The translations under genes were made by a program, and so were the position numbers. Below, in pieces: positions 6,897 to 15,022 of a DNA stretch of 34,501 nt. This DNA comes from Microcaldota archaeon (GTDB lineage Archaea; Micrarchaeota; Micrarchaeia; Micrarchaeales; CABMGC01): the NCBI GenBank assembly GCA_030040335.1, contig JASHTX010000020.1, positions 1 through 34,501 of the forward strand, written 5' to 3'. Below the pieces are notes generated by a model. The model saw only the letters and a list, made by a program, of their open reading frames with translations. It did no database searches and had not been told where the DNA came from. The first letter of the stretch is position 1, and the number at the start of each line of letters is the position of its first letter.

Positions 6897-7880
6897 ATGG
6901 ACAACGTTGCGGTATTGTCCCACAAGGCTGACATAGACGGAGTCGGGAGCGCAGCGCTGGTCAAGATGAAGTACGGGATTCCGGCCGCGAACATTTTCTT
7001 CACAGGCTACAGCCTGGAGGACATGGAGTACGCGGAGAAGGGATTGCAGAAGCTGTACAGAAAACGCCTGCTCCTTTTTATAACGGACATCAACCCTGAC
7101 GAGACAACGGCGCAGGTCTATAACAGGATAATCAGAGGGATAAAGTCAAACGGCGGCAGGGTCGTGATACTGGACCATCACCCATGGAAGAAAAGGATGA
7201 TAGGGGAAATCGCACGCAGGTGCGACTTCGCGGTCTTCGGGGAAAACAAGAATGCGTGTGCGACAGAGTTGGTGCAGAGATATACGGGGCTGAAGGGCAC
7301 TTTCGTGGACTCATTCACCTACCTGGTCCATCACGTGGACCTTTTCATAAGGATAAAGGAAAAGAGATACAGGGATCTTGCCGAAACGTACAAGATGAGC
7401 ATTGGATACTTCAACATGAGCAGCAGCTTTGCAGCAAAGACAAGGGACCTGAGGCATCTTGCGGATCTCATAAGCAGGAAGAGATTCTCTGACGCGCGGG
7501 TGAGAAAGGCGGCTTTGAGGTTTGCAAGGCTGAACAGCGAGAGGATAGCGAAGATGCTGGACGGCGTCACATTCGTCTCCGAAGACATGGGGATAGGATT
7601 TTCCAAGCAGATCGACTCGACAGACGCGTGCAGGGCGATAATAGAGAGAAAGCATGTCGACATAGGCATTGTGATAAACACTGACCACATGACCGGCAGC
7701 ATAAGGAGCGAAAGTGCGGATGTGATACGCCTGGCGAACAAGCTCGGCGGCGGAGGGCATCCACATGCGGCAGGCTTCAGCGTAAACGCCAAGAAGTACG
7801 GTTTACTCAGAAGCCAGAATGGCCGAAAAAGGTTGGTCGACCATATAGAAGAGTCGGCAAGAGCGACAGGATATCTCTGA
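6897..7880 (+). CDS. DHH-family phosphoesterase
   Basis: This 327-residue member of the DHH/DHHA1 superfamily (RecJ/NrnA-like) hydrolyses phosphodiester bonds with divalent metal ions. Motif I is HKADIDGVGSA (residues 9-19), a further metal ligand is likely in FITDIN, the name-giving motif is ILDHHP near residue 93, and the C-terminal DHHA1 signature GGGGHPHAAG lies near 284-293. No membrane segment or extra RNA-binding domain is present, and the length is typical of stand-alone DHH-DHHA1 proteins. The substrate (nanoRNA, cyclic dinucleotide or single-stranded DNA) cannot be decided from sequence. The gene appears monocistronic, with its own TATA-like element and a convergent HAD gene only 2 bases beyond its end. 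Confidence 0.9.
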   Translation: MDNVAVLSHKADIDGVGSAALVKMKYGIPAANIFFTGYSLEDMEYAEKGLQKLYRKRLLLFITDINPDETTAQVYNRIIRGIKSNGGRVVILDHHPWKKRMIGEIARRCDFAVFGENKNACATELVQRYTGLKGTFVDSFTYLVHHVDLFIRIKEKRYRDLAETYKMSIGYFNMSSSFAAKTRDLRHLADLISRKRFSDARVRKAALRFARLNSERIAKMLDGVTFVSEDMGIGFSKQIDSTDACRAIIERKHVDIGIVINTDHMTGSIRSESADVIRLANKLGGGGHPHAAGFSVNAKKYGLLRSQNGRKRLVDHIEESARATGYL

Positions 7881-7882
7881 CT

Positions 7883-8614
7883 TCAGCTTCGCCTGCCTAT
7901 TATTTTCATTATTTTTTCGGTATCTTTCAGGTTTGGAAAGAGGTAATCGGGTTTCTCTCTGGAAAGCTCGCTCATTGAGTTAAAACCGGACGCAACCGCA
8001 ACAACCTTCACTCCCGCAGCCTTTCCGCCTCTGACGTCCAACGGAGAGTCGCCGAAATAAAAAACATCCTTGTCCTTTATAGACCCTAGTTTGTCACGCG
8101 CGTCTTTTATTGCAGACCTTATGACTCTGGATCTGCTCGATTCAGTTCCAAAAGCACCAAACCTGAAATAAGAAGGTTTTATTCCTGCCTTTTTCAGTTT
8201 CATGAAGGCGATTCCCCTTATATTGCCTGTCGCCAACCCCGCAGGATAATTCTCGTCTGCCAACTTTTTTAGGAGAGGCAACACACCAGGGCATAAGTTG
8301 CAGTCGTATTTGCTGAAGTTCCTCTTGAAGTAACCCAATTCCTCACGCCACAGGCTTCTCAGGCGATTCATGGCTGCCCCTTCAGGTATCCCGCCGAGTC
8401 TTGCAAGTTCCAGCATTATTGCCGTATCGGTTCTTCCGGGAAGGGAGAACTTGCCAATGCCGGTCTTCCTGGGGCCGGCAAGCATGGACATGCTTGCATT
8501 CACCCCGAAGACCTTGTTCACCGCAAACGAGAATCTGTTATGTATGACGGGAGTTCCTTTGCCCGACCTTTTTAAGAGGACCTCATCTATGTCGAAAAGC
8601 AAGATTCTGGCCAA
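7883..8614 (-). CDS. HAD-superfamily hydrolase, phosphoglycolate phosphatase-like
   Basis: This 243-residue HAD phosphatase has motif I LLFDIDEVLL (nucleophile Asp8 and general acid Asp10), a helical cap inserted after it (about residues 25-95), motif II in LATGN near residue 130, and motif IV FGDSPLDV near 183-190, which supplies the metal-binding acidic residues. A phosphatase for a small phosphorylated metabolite such as phosphoglycolate is likely, but the substrate is unknown. It starts at TTG 8614, preceded by a purine-rich GGTAAGGGG that supports this start. It follows aIF2-gamma by 17 bases and is the last gene of the CDC48-S6e-aIF2 gamma operon. It could be a housekeeping repair enzyme carried along with translation genes. 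Confidence 0.85.
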   Translation of the reverse strand: MARILLFDIDEVLLKRSGKGTPVIHNRFSFAVNKVFGVNASMSMLAGPRKTGIGKFSLPGRTDTAIMLELARLGGIPEGAAMNRLRSLWREELGYFKRNFSKYDCNLCPGVLPLLKKLADENYPAGLATGNIRGIAFMKLKKAGIKPSYFRFGAFGTESSRSRVIRSAIKDARDKLGSIKDKDVFYFGDSPLDVRGGKAAGVKVVAVASGFNSMSELSREKPDYLFPNLKDTEKIMKIIGRRS

Positions 8615-8631
8615 TAGATCCCCTTACCTTC

Positions 8632-9852
8632 TCAGTTGATAAGCGTGCCGTATCCTGAAAGCCTCCATCTCTGGCTGAAATTGCGCAGCACTGATATCTT
8701 TGCGGATTTGTCTACGCAGGCAGCGTGCCTCAGCTCAACTGTGAGCGTGTTTCTCTTCACGGTCTTTACGTAGCCGACATTGGTACCGGTCCCGATTCCC
8801 AGAAGCAGCGGCTCCTCTGGCTTGAATCCCTGTTTTGGCAGGTCATCCCTGTTGAGCGACTCATAAGCCATCTCCAAACTGTAGGAGATCTCGGGAAGCT
8901 TGCCCACGTGGCCGACTATCTGGCCCACAAGCGTGTCTGCCTTGCTGAGCGCAGGGTCAAGGCTTGTTCCAAGCGCTATGAGCCCGCCTGCGATCGCCTC
9001 CTGCAGCTTGTCCTTGTCAGCCGAGATGCTCTCGATCTTTGTTATGATCGGTTCGTAGGACTCCCTTTTCTTGTCCTTCGAGACGTTCAGCCCTGGTCTT
9101 ATCTCTATTTCGTCTCCTACCTTGAACTTTCCCCTTATTACAGACCCTCCTATGATACCGCCTTTGAGTTCCTTTATCGTGGCTCCGGGCCTGTTGACAT
9201 CAAATGACCTTGCGATGTACATTATAGGACTTGAGGTTGTGTCGCGCTTCGGGACTTCAAGTTTTGCGAGATGCTCAAGCACCACATCGACATTTATGTT
9301 CCTGTTGGGCATCACTGGTATTATGCTCGCCTTTTCTATGCTGCTGCCCTTTATGAAGCTCTTTATCTGGTTGTAGTTCTTCACTGCCTGGTCCTTGCCG
9401 ACTATATCAACCTTGGTCTGCACTATTATCGCGTTCTTTATACCCAGAGCGTTGATGAGCATGAGGTGCTCCTTCGTCTGCGGCATCGGGCAAGGTTCTG
9501 TAGCCGCGATCACGAAGAGCGCCGCATCTATTATGTTTGAACCAGCGATCGCAGTTGCCATAAGCGTCTCGTGGCCTGGAGCATCGAGCATCGATATCCT
9601 GCGCATCGGTTTTGATTCAGAGCCGTCGCCGCACTTTGCCTCTGTGGTGTAAGATGCTGGCCCATTCTTGTCCCCGCACACCCTGATGGTGGCATCAGAG
9701 TAGCCTAGCTTTATGGTCATGCTGCGCTTTATGCTCTCGCTGTGGACATCGGTCCAGACGTGCGTTATCGCATAGGTGAGCGTGGTCTTCCCATGGTCGA
9801 CATGCCCTAGGGTGCCGACATTGAGTTCGCTCTGCTTGGGTGCCTGTTCCAT
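8632..9852 (-). CDS. eif2g: Translation initiation factor 2 subunit gamma (aIF2-gamma)
   Basis: This GTPase subunit of archaeal initiation factor 2 delivers Met-tRNAi to the small ribosomal subunit. It has G1 GHVDHGKTT (from residue 16), the switch-1 equivalent RSMTIKLGY, G3 DAPGHE and two C-terminal beta-barrel domains (PGATIKELKGGIIGGSVIRG; PEEPLLLGIGTGTNVG). At 406 residues it is of usual size. Two things are odd. The G4 motif reads QTKVD instead of the usual NKxD, so the Asn that reads the guanine base is Thr. The zinc-knuckle region keeps only two of the usual four Cys (VCGDKN and AKCGDG). It lies downstream of S6e with a 21-base gap, a pairing known in many Archaea. Confidence 0.96.
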   Translation of the reverse strand: MEQAPKQSELNVGTLGHVDHGKTTLTYAITHVWTDVHSESIKRSMTIKLGYSDATIRVCGDKNGPASYTTEAKCGDGSESKPMRRISMLDAPGHETLMATAIAGSNIIDAALFVIAATEPCPMPQTKEHLMLINALGIKNAIIVQTKVDIVGKDQAVKNYNQIKSFIKGSSIEKASIIPVMPNRNINVDVVLEHLAKLEVPKRDTTSSPIMYIARSFDVNRPGATIKELKGGIIGGSVIRGKFKVGDEIEIRPGLNVSKDKKRESYEPIITKIESISADKDKLQEAIAGGLIALGTSLDPALSKADTLVGQIVGHVGKLPEISYSLEMAYESLNRDDLPKQGFKPEEPLLLGIGTGTNVGYVKTVKRNTLTVELRHAACVDKSAKISVLRNFSQRWRLSGYGTLIN

Positions 9853-9873
9853 AAGCGTAATAAGATAAAGCAG

Positions 9874-10275
9874 CTACTTCTCTTCCTTGCTTTCGGCCTT
9901 TGCCTTCTTCGGGAAGAGTTCCTCCGCGCTCTTTGTTCCGTATTCAACTATCAATGTGTTGATCTGCCCGGTGTCCGCGCTGACAGTGTTGCCGCGTATA
10001 AGCCTCCTCATGCGCTTGCCCTTCTTGGCGCCGACAATTCCGGGGCCGTTTGCGATCAGCATGTAGACCTTGCGGGTCCCGTCAACCTCCCTTCTTGATG
10101 GCGCGCCCATCGTGTCGCTCAGCCCGGTAATCTGCAGTTTGTATCCGTCCATGCCCACGACGCCGCCATCTATCGTCTCTCCTATCTTCTTGCCGAGCAG
10201 CATCGGCTCGTGGTCTTTGGGCACTTCTACCTGCGCAGTCTTGCCGCTCTTCTTGTCAGAATATACTATTTTCAT
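9874..10275 (-). CDS. rps6e: 30S ribosomal protein S6e
   Basis: This small-subunit ribosomal protein of the archaeal/eukaryotic S6e family has 133 residues. Recognisable family segments include GETIDGGVVGMDGYKLQITGL, G-P-S-R-R-E-V-D-G and the basic GAKKGKRMRRLIRGNTVS. The C-terminal tail is short and charged (KKAKAESKEEK), as in archaeal versions that lack the long phosphorylated tail of eukaryotes. ATG 10275 begins 6 bases after the CDC48 stop, so the gene is surely co-transcribed with its neighbours in the order CDC48, S6e, aIF2-gamma, HAD. Confidence 0.96.
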   Translation of the reverse strand: MKIVYSDKKSGKTAQVEVPKDHEPMLLGKKIGETIDGGVVGMDGYKLQITGLSDTMGAPSRREVDGTRKVYMLIANGPGIVGAKKGKRMRRLIRGNTVSADTGQINTLIVEYGTKSAEELFPKKAKAESKEEK

Positions 10276-10281
10276 ATAAAA

Positions 10282-12441
10282 CTACCTGTACATGCTTTCC
10301 GGCTCTTCCTTGAACCTCTTTATCCTCTCGGCAACCTCCTTGGGCACAGCCGGCTTTATCTCCTGCAACGCTTTCATGAAGTCCTCTTTCCTTACTATGT
10401 TTCTCTTGTTCCTTATGGCATTCATTCCCGCTTCGCGCACTATGTTCTCTATCTCCGCCCCAGTGTACTCCTCAGTCACGGTCGACAGCTCCACGAGGTC
10501 GACATCCTTGTCCAGGGGCATGCGCTTTGTATGAACCTTGAATATCTCGAGCCTGGCTCCGGCATCTGGCATAAGTATCTCAATCACCTTGTCGAACCTG
10601 CCGGGTCTCAGCAGCGCAGGGTCTATGTCTTCGGGCCTATTCGTAGCCGCAAGCACGACCACGTTCTTTAGATCGCTAAGGCCATCAAGTTCCGTAAGGA
10701 GCGTATCGACGACCCTGTCAGACATGGAACCGGAAGTGTCTACGCTCGTGCCCCTTGACCGGCCGAGGGCATCTATCTCATCTATGAGTATTATGCACGG
10801 TGAAGCCATGCGGGCTTTTCTGAAAAGTTCCCTGACCGTCTTTTCACTTTCTCCGACGAACTTGCTGAGTATCTCAGGTCCCTTTATCGAGATCAGGTTT
10901 GCTTCCCGTTCCGTTGCAACTGCCTTGGCGAGCAGCGTCTTGCCCGTACCCGGCGGTCCCACAAGCAGCACGCCCTTTATCGGCCTTATGCCTATTTTCT
11001 CAAACGCCTCAGGATCCTTCAAAGGAAGCTCCACTGCCTCCTTCAGTTCCTGCTTGACCCTTTCCAATCCGCCGATGTCAGACCAGCGCACGTTCGGCCT
11101 TTCGACGAAGACCTCTCGGAGCGCGCTCGGCCTGATGTTCTTGAGCGCCTCGAGGAAATTGTCCCTCGTGACCGTCAGGCTCATAAGCAGCTCTTCGGGT
11201 ATTCTCTTCTTGTCAATTATCTTTGGCCAGACTCCTCTCAGCGAGACCATCGCCGCCTCTTTTGCAAGGGCGCTGAGGTCTGCACCGGTATATCCATGCG
11301 TTATTGCAGCGAGCTCATCCATCTCCACGTCTTTGGAGAGCGGCATGTTCCTCGTGTGTATCTGCATTATCTCCTTTCTCGCGGTCCTGTCAGGCACTCC
11401 GATCTCTATCTCCCTGTCGAATCTTCCCGGCCTGCGCAGCGCGGGATCTATGGCGTCTGGCCTGTTTGTGGCTGCAAGAACTATAACCTGCCCTCTGGCT
11501 GGCATGCCATCAAGAAGCGTCAGCAACTGTGAGACCATCCTGCGTTCCACTTCGTTCGTCGCCTCTTCCCTTTTCGGGGCTATGGCGTCTATCTCGTCCA
11601 TGAAGATGATGCTCGGCGCCTTCTCGTTTGCTTCCCTGAAGAGTTCCCTGAGCTTTTCCTCGCTCTCGCCGACGAACTTGCTGACCAGTTCTGGCCCAGA
11701 TATGGAAATGAAATGTGCATCGCTCTCGTTTGCGACGGCCTTTGCGAGCAGTGTCTTGCCGGTACCTGGTGCCCCGTAGAGGAGCACGCCCCTCGGCGCT
11801 TCTATCCCGAGCCTCTCGAAGAGTTCTGGATAGCGTATCGGGTACTCAACCATCTCCCTTATCTTCTGTATCTCGGTCTTCAGCCCTCCGATGTCCTCGT
11901 AGTGCACATCTGCGACCTTGACCTCAGACTCAGAAACGGGTTCCTCCTTGACAATAAGGGTGGTGTCCTTTGTTATCTTCACGACCCCGTGAGGGGAGAC
12001 CTGGACAACTATGAAGTAGAAGACAAGGCCGAACATGGGAATCGGTATCGAGTCGCCCTTGACCAGCGGCCTGTTCTCAAGCCTGCGCTTCGCGTAATCA
12101 GAGAAATCTGGAGACAGTGGCGGCCTCTGGCTGACCGGCGGTGCGATGGTCACCTTCTCGGCCTCCTTGACCTCCGCCTTTGAAACGAAAACCTTGTCGC
12201 CTATGCCCACGCCTATGTTCTGCCTCAGGTAGCCGTCTATCCTTATGAATCCAAGACCCTCATCGCTGGGGTGCGCCTGCCAGACTATTGCAACTGTAGA
12301 CTTGCTCTTGCCCTTTATCTCGATTACGTCTCCGGACTCCACTCCCAGAATGCCCCTTGCCCTGGAGTCCAGCCTGGCTATGCCCCTCCCGGTATCCGTT
12401 ATAAGGGCGTCACTGACAGTCAATTCGATGCCACTAGCCAC
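10282..12441 (-). CDS. cdc48: CDC48/VCP-type AAA ATPase (VAT)
   Basis: This is a hexameric unfoldase that extracts and unfolds proteins, in Archaea probably feeding the proteasome. It has an N-terminal double-psi barrel and CDC48_2 region (residues 1-180), D1 with Walker A GAPGTGKT and Walker B FMDEIDAIAP, and D2 with GPPGTGKT and LIDEIDALGRSRG. Sensor and arginine-finger segments (RRPGRFDREIEIG, RPGRFDKVIEI) are intact. Both pore loops read SKFVGESE, so each ring has an aromatic-hydrophobic pair. There is no HbYX-like tail (it ends PESMYR). At 719 residues it is slightly shorter than typical VAT. It starts at GTG 12441 after AAGGTGA, and is first in a four-gene operon. Confidence 0.96.
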   Translation of the reverse strand: MASGIELTVSDALITDTGRGIARLDSRARGILGVESGDVIEIKGKSKSTVAIVWQAHPSDEGLGFIRIDGYLRQNIGVGIGDKVFVSKAEVKEAEKVTIAPPVSQRPPLSPDFSDYAKRRLENRPLVKGDSIPIPMFGLVFYFIVVQVSPHGVVKITKDTTLIVKEEPVSESEVKVADVHYEDIGGLKTEIQKIREMVEYPIRYPELFERLGIEAPRGVLLYGAPGTGKTLLAKAVANESDAHFISISGPELVSKFVGESEEKLRELFREANEKAPSIIFMDEIDAIAPKREEATNEVERRMVSQLLTLLDGMPARGQVIVLAATNRPDAIDPALRRPGRFDREIEIGVPDRTARKEIMQIHTRNMPLSKDVEMDELAAITHGYTGADLSALAKEAAMVSLRGVWPKIIDKKRIPEELLMSLTVTRDNFLEALKNIRPSALREVFVERPNVRWSDIGGLERVKQELKEAVELPLKDPEAFEKIGIRPIKGVLLVGPPGTGKTLLAKAVATEREANLISIKGPEILSKFVGESEKTVRELFRKARMASPCIILIDEIDALGRSRGTSVDTSGSMSDRVVDTLLTELDGLSDLKNVVVLAATNRPEDIDPALLRPGRFDKVIEILMPDAGARLEIFKVHTKRMPLDKDVDLVELSTVTEEYTGAEIENIVREAGMNAIRNKRNIVRKEDFMKALQEIKPAVPKEVAERIKRFKEEPESMYR

Positions 12442-12447
12442 TGAGTT

Positions 12448-12454
12448 TCACCTT
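12448..12454 (-). promoter_or_regulatory. Ribosome-binding site of cdc48
   Basis: On the minus strand AAGGTGA precedes the GTG start at 12441 by 6 bases. It fixes the start at GTG rather than at a downstream ATG. Confidence 0.5.
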
Positions 12455-12474
12455 AGCAAATCGTATACTCGTTA

Positions 12475-12487
12475 TAATTATAAATAC
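12475..12487 (-). promoter_or_regulatory. TATA-like element for the cdc48 operon
   Basis: The minus strand reads TATTTATAATTAT about 35-46 bases before GTG 12441. Transcription would start near 12455, leaving a short leader that contains the ribosome-binding site. Confidence 0.45.
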
Positions 12488-12512
12488 CTTCTGCAATCTT
12501 CTGGGAGAGCGG

Positions 12513-13205
12513 CTAGATTGCAATCCTGTAGAAGGAAGAGAACAGAAATGCGAAGATGAGCCAGAAGATGAGCGCAACAGCAACCGTCACCAGGCCGAGG
12601 ATCGCAACGAGAAGCAGGAATATGACTGCAACAACTGAAAAGTAGATGTACCTGTTCCATCTCAGGATCTTGCTGCCGTCAAGCGGGTAGATGGGAAGCA
12701 TGTTGAAGAACGCGATTATCAGGCTGAAGAACATGACAGAACCAAGCAGCGTCTGCATGAAGCTGCTCTGGTTGGGAATGGCGGCACTGATTCCCAGGAA
12801 GATCACGAAAACTGCGAAGTTTGTCAGCGGTCCGGCCAGGGAGACTATCCCGTCTTCCTTCCTGGTGAAGTGCGGCGCGTAGATCATCGTGGCCCCCGGT
12901 ATCGCAGCCAAAATGCCGAAGAGGCTGCAGGCGAGGGTGATCATCAGGCCGGTATCCGACCTCCTGAAGGCGGCCAAAGCGCCATAGTGCTGGGCTACAA
13001 ACTTGTGCATCAATTCGTGAAGTACGAAAGTGCATGTGACCGCGACGAATGATATCAGGAGGAGGGAGGGAAACAGTGACAGTCCAGCGGAGAACTTGGT
13101 GATGCCTCCCGCCTGCGCAAGCGCAAAGGCGAAAGTCAGCACAGCATCTGCAACAACTATGTCCTCCACTTCCCTGGAAAAGTATCCCCGCTGCTCAACT
13201 TGCAT
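12513..13205 (-). CDS. M50-family (site-2 protease-like) membrane metalloprotease
   Basis: This is a 230-residue intramembrane zinc protease of the M50 family. The HExxH motif appears as HELMHK near residues 61-66 within a hydrophobic segment. The second metal-ligand region is LPIYPLDGSK near 170, the family's N/P-x-x-LDG motif, and the intervening SLAGPLTNF is also a family signature. At least five hydrophobic segments are visible. Such enzymes cut membrane-bound regulators or signal peptides within the bilayer; the target here is unknown. No PDZ or CBS domain is present, so it is a minimal version. A TATA-like element (CTTAATAATG, 13232-13241) lies close upstream, suggesting a nearly leaderless single-gene transcript. 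Confidence 0.9.
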   Translation of the reverse strand: MQVEQRGYFSREVEDIVVADAVLTFAFALAQAGGITKFSAGLSLFPSLLLISFVAVTCTFVLHELMHKFVAQHYGALAAFRRSDTGLMITLACSLFGILAAIPGATMIYAPHFTRKEDGIVSLAGPLTNFAVFVIFLGISAAIPNQSSFMQTLLGSVMFFSLIIAFFNMLPIYPLDGSKILRWNRYIYFSVVAVIFLLLVAILGLVTVAVALIFWLIFAFLFSSFYRIAI

Positions 13206-13231
13206 TCAAACGGATTGAATTGGGTGAAAAA

Positions 13232-13241
13232 CATTATTAAG
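13232..13241 (-). promoter_or_regulatory. TATA-like element for the M50 protease gene
   Basis: The minus strand reads CTTAATAATG about 27-36 bases before ATG 13205, predicting a leader of only a few bases. Confidence 0.35.
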
Positions 13242-13257
13242 ACCATGACAGGCGGAT

Positions 13258-14799
13258 TCATTTCTTCTCAAATATCGTAAGCCCCCCAGCCTCATAATAA
13301 ATTGTGTAGTTGTTTTCAGTGAAGTTGCTGATGTTGAAGTAGGTATCGTTGAAATAGGTATATTCAGATAAGTTTCCATCTACGATTATATATTCGGGAG
13401 CGAACCAGTGAACTGAAATGCTGTCGGATGGAAGAAACGGCAGAAAAGCTATCGGAAAATTCACCGGGTATGGTTCTAGTTGCCTTATGTAGAATAGGTG
13501 CGTGGCTATCGGAGGCTGAGCCAGGACGCTGGCGTTGCTTGGAATCGTCTCAATAGCGCTTTCCACCTGGGTGTAGTTGTAGCCCACTTTCGCCGGAAAG
13601 ATTTGGACTGGAATTGAGAATATCGGAATGAGGGATGTCAGTACGGAAAGAGTTAGCACCAACCTGTATAAAATCGGTGTGAAGTTTTTGGCCAGCTTCC
13701 CAGTCGCTCCGGAGGTTTTTGCTCTCTGCTTTGAAAGTATCAGGAATCCGAGTATGGCCGAGAGGAGGCTTCCCCCAATGACATATAGGTAGTACTCCAT
13801 ATAGAAATTCACAAAAGCATAGTTATGCGCAAGAAGGACTTCGACAAGCCAAGGCGAAAGGATAACCACGCTTAATATCGGGTTCCTCAATGTCGAGAGC
13901 CCGAATCCTATGAAAACCGCGACCAAGCCGAACAGAAGGAGAAGGTATTGATTGTAAGTGATACCGACGCTGTAAATCTGGTCGCTCGGATTTAACACAT
14001 TGGACAGCTGTCCGGACATGTAGTTAATCAGCTTGGTTATGGGAGGCTGCGACGCATAAGAGGCAGTCGCATATGTGTTGATTATGTAGCTCGCAGCTAC
14101 AGAGTAGAACAGGAAGGCAAGAAACGTTAGCAGGAAACCGAGCAAAAGGATTCCCATCCTTTCCCTATGCCCGGCTCTGCCAATGCGATTGCCATTCCCG
14201 TTGTAGAAGTACTCGTACAAGAGCAGCCCAAGCAGCATCGCAAACCCAACCGCGTAGCTAACCTCTGCGATGCTTAACAGAAGCAAATAGCTTATCACAA
14301 AAAACTTCCTGTTGCCCTTGAGATAAAAGTAAAAGGAGAGTATGTAGAAAATCGGTATGAACGCCTCTGCATGAAAATCGAAAAAGAGAGCGCCTCTCAG
14401 CCCCGGATTGATAAGGAAGGCAAAAGCCAGTGCAAATGCTGCCAGCTTGTTCTTCAGCAAGTCCTTGGAAATTACATAAACAACAACTGTGGTAAGAGCC
14501 AGGACAGTTCCCTGTATTGCAAAGAGCGTTATCGGCTGCTGGTAGATTGCGAAGACCGGGGTTATGAGCAGGCAGAAGGGGCAGAGGTGGTTGGAAAATA
14601 CCATGTATTGGAGTATATTGATGTTCTGCAGGCCGTGGAGGTGCCAGTAGAAGCTGTAGACCTCAATACCAAGATCATAGTATGAGGACTGAAAAGTCAC
14701 AAATCTGTAATTTTCAAAAAATATCCAATATGAGAAGTATATTATGGAAAGCAGCACGATTGCAAACAGGTACCTGTCCGTCTTGGTGTCGGAGCTCAT
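13258..14799 (-). CDS. DUF2079-family polytopic membrane protein
   Basis: This is a 513-residue protein with about ten or more membrane segments. It carries the DUF2079 hallmarks: SYYDLGIEVYSFYW near the N terminus, NHLCPF, a Q-x-x-x-LAL segment, and NPGLRG followed by FFDFHAEAFIPIFYIL. These proteins resemble the GT-C glycosyltransferase fold and may act on lipid-linked sugars, but no activity is established. The C-terminal soluble part contains several NxS/T sequons (NASV, NLSEY, NDTYF, NISNF) and probably faces outside. The start is set at ATG 14799. A longer frame reaching 14874 would run into the tRNA gene on the other strand, and a TATA-like element at 14821-14830 lies 22-31 bases before 14799. 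A leaderless transcript is likely. Confidence 0.85.
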   Translation of the reverse strand: MSSDTKTDRYLFAIVLLSIIYFSYWIFFENYRFVTFQSSYYDLGIEVYSFYWHLHGLQNINILQYMVFSNHLCPFCLLITPVFAIYQQPITLFAIQGTVLALTTVVVYVISKDLLKNKLAAFALAFAFLINPGLRGALFFDFHAEAFIPIFYILSFYFYLKGNRKFFVISYLLLLSIAEVSYAVGFAMLLGLLLYEYFYNGNGNRIGRAGHRERMGILLLGFLLTFLAFLFYSVAASYIINTYATASYASQPPITKLINYMSGQLSNVLNPSDQIYSVGITYNQYLLLLFGLVAVFIGFGLSTLRNPILSVVILSPWLVEVLLAHNYAFVNFYMEYYLYVIGGSLLSAILGFLILSKQRAKTSGATGKLAKNFTPILYRLVLTLSVLTSLIPIFSIPVQIFPAKVGYNYTQVESAIETIPSNASVLAQPPIATHLFYIRQLEPYPVNFPIAFLPFLPSDSISVHWFAPEYIIVDGNLSEYTYFNDTYFNISNFTENNYTIYYEAGGLTIFEKK

Positions 14800-14820
14800 G
14801 CCTTTATAGCAGCAAAAAAC

Positions 14821-14830
14821 ATTATTAATA
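14821..14830. promoter_or_regulatory. Shared bidirectional TATA-like element
   Basis: ATTATTAATA is centred 27 bases from the first base of the tRNA-Gln gene on the right and 27 bases from ATG 14799 of the DUF2079 gene on the left. It is nearly self-complementary. One element could therefore direct transcription both ways, or two overlapping elements may be used. Confidence 0.45.
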
Positions 14831-14852
14831 CAAGCGTGAAATAACAAAAGGA

Positions 14853-14924
14853 AGCTCCATCGTCTAGTGGTCAAGGATATCAGGCTCTGAACCTGAGGAC
14901 TCCAGTTCGAATCTGGATGGAGCT
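14853..14924 (+). tRNA. tRNA-Gln (anticodon CTG)
   Basis: A 72-base cloverleaf can be folded by eye. The acceptor arms AGCTCCA and TGGAGCT are fully complementary. The anticodon arm is TCAGG-CTCTGAA-CCTGA, with the loop reading C, U33, CTG, A, A, so the anticodon is CUG and the codon read is CAG. The T arm is TCCAG-TTCGAAT-CTGGA. The D region contains AGTGGTCAAGG. No intron is present and CCA is not encoded. A TATA-like element sits about 27 bases upstream. Confidence 0.95.
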
Positions 14925-14983
14925 ATAATCTCGGTTTCGTGCAAGCAGATCCTATCTCTGTCAGCAGGTATCATAAGTCAAAC

Positions 14984-14991
14984 TTTATTAA
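14984..14991 (+). promoter_or_regulatory. TATA-like element for the 15023 gene
   Basis: TTTATTAA lies 32-39 bases before ATG 15023, giving a predicted leader of about 8 bases. Confidence 0.35.
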
Positions 14992-15022
14992 CAGGGAAAT
15001 ACTCAGGGATTGACAAGATCTC

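Noticed and set aside
7331..7792. Minus-strand frames of about 150 codons
   Set aside because: They are antisense to the DHH phosphoesterase, whose motifs lie on the plus strand; no supporting signals exist for the antisense frames.
10538..11779. A 413-codon open frame on the plus strand
   Set aside because: It lies wholly antisense to the conserved AAA domains of CDC48, and its translation is low-complexity Ser/Leu without motifs. It is a by-product of codon use on the real strand.
14800..14874. N-terminal extension of the DUF2079 gene up to 14874
   Set aside because: It would overlap the tRNA-Gln gene by 22 bases and run through the TATA-like element; ATG 14799 is consistent with a leaderless transcript and the family start.
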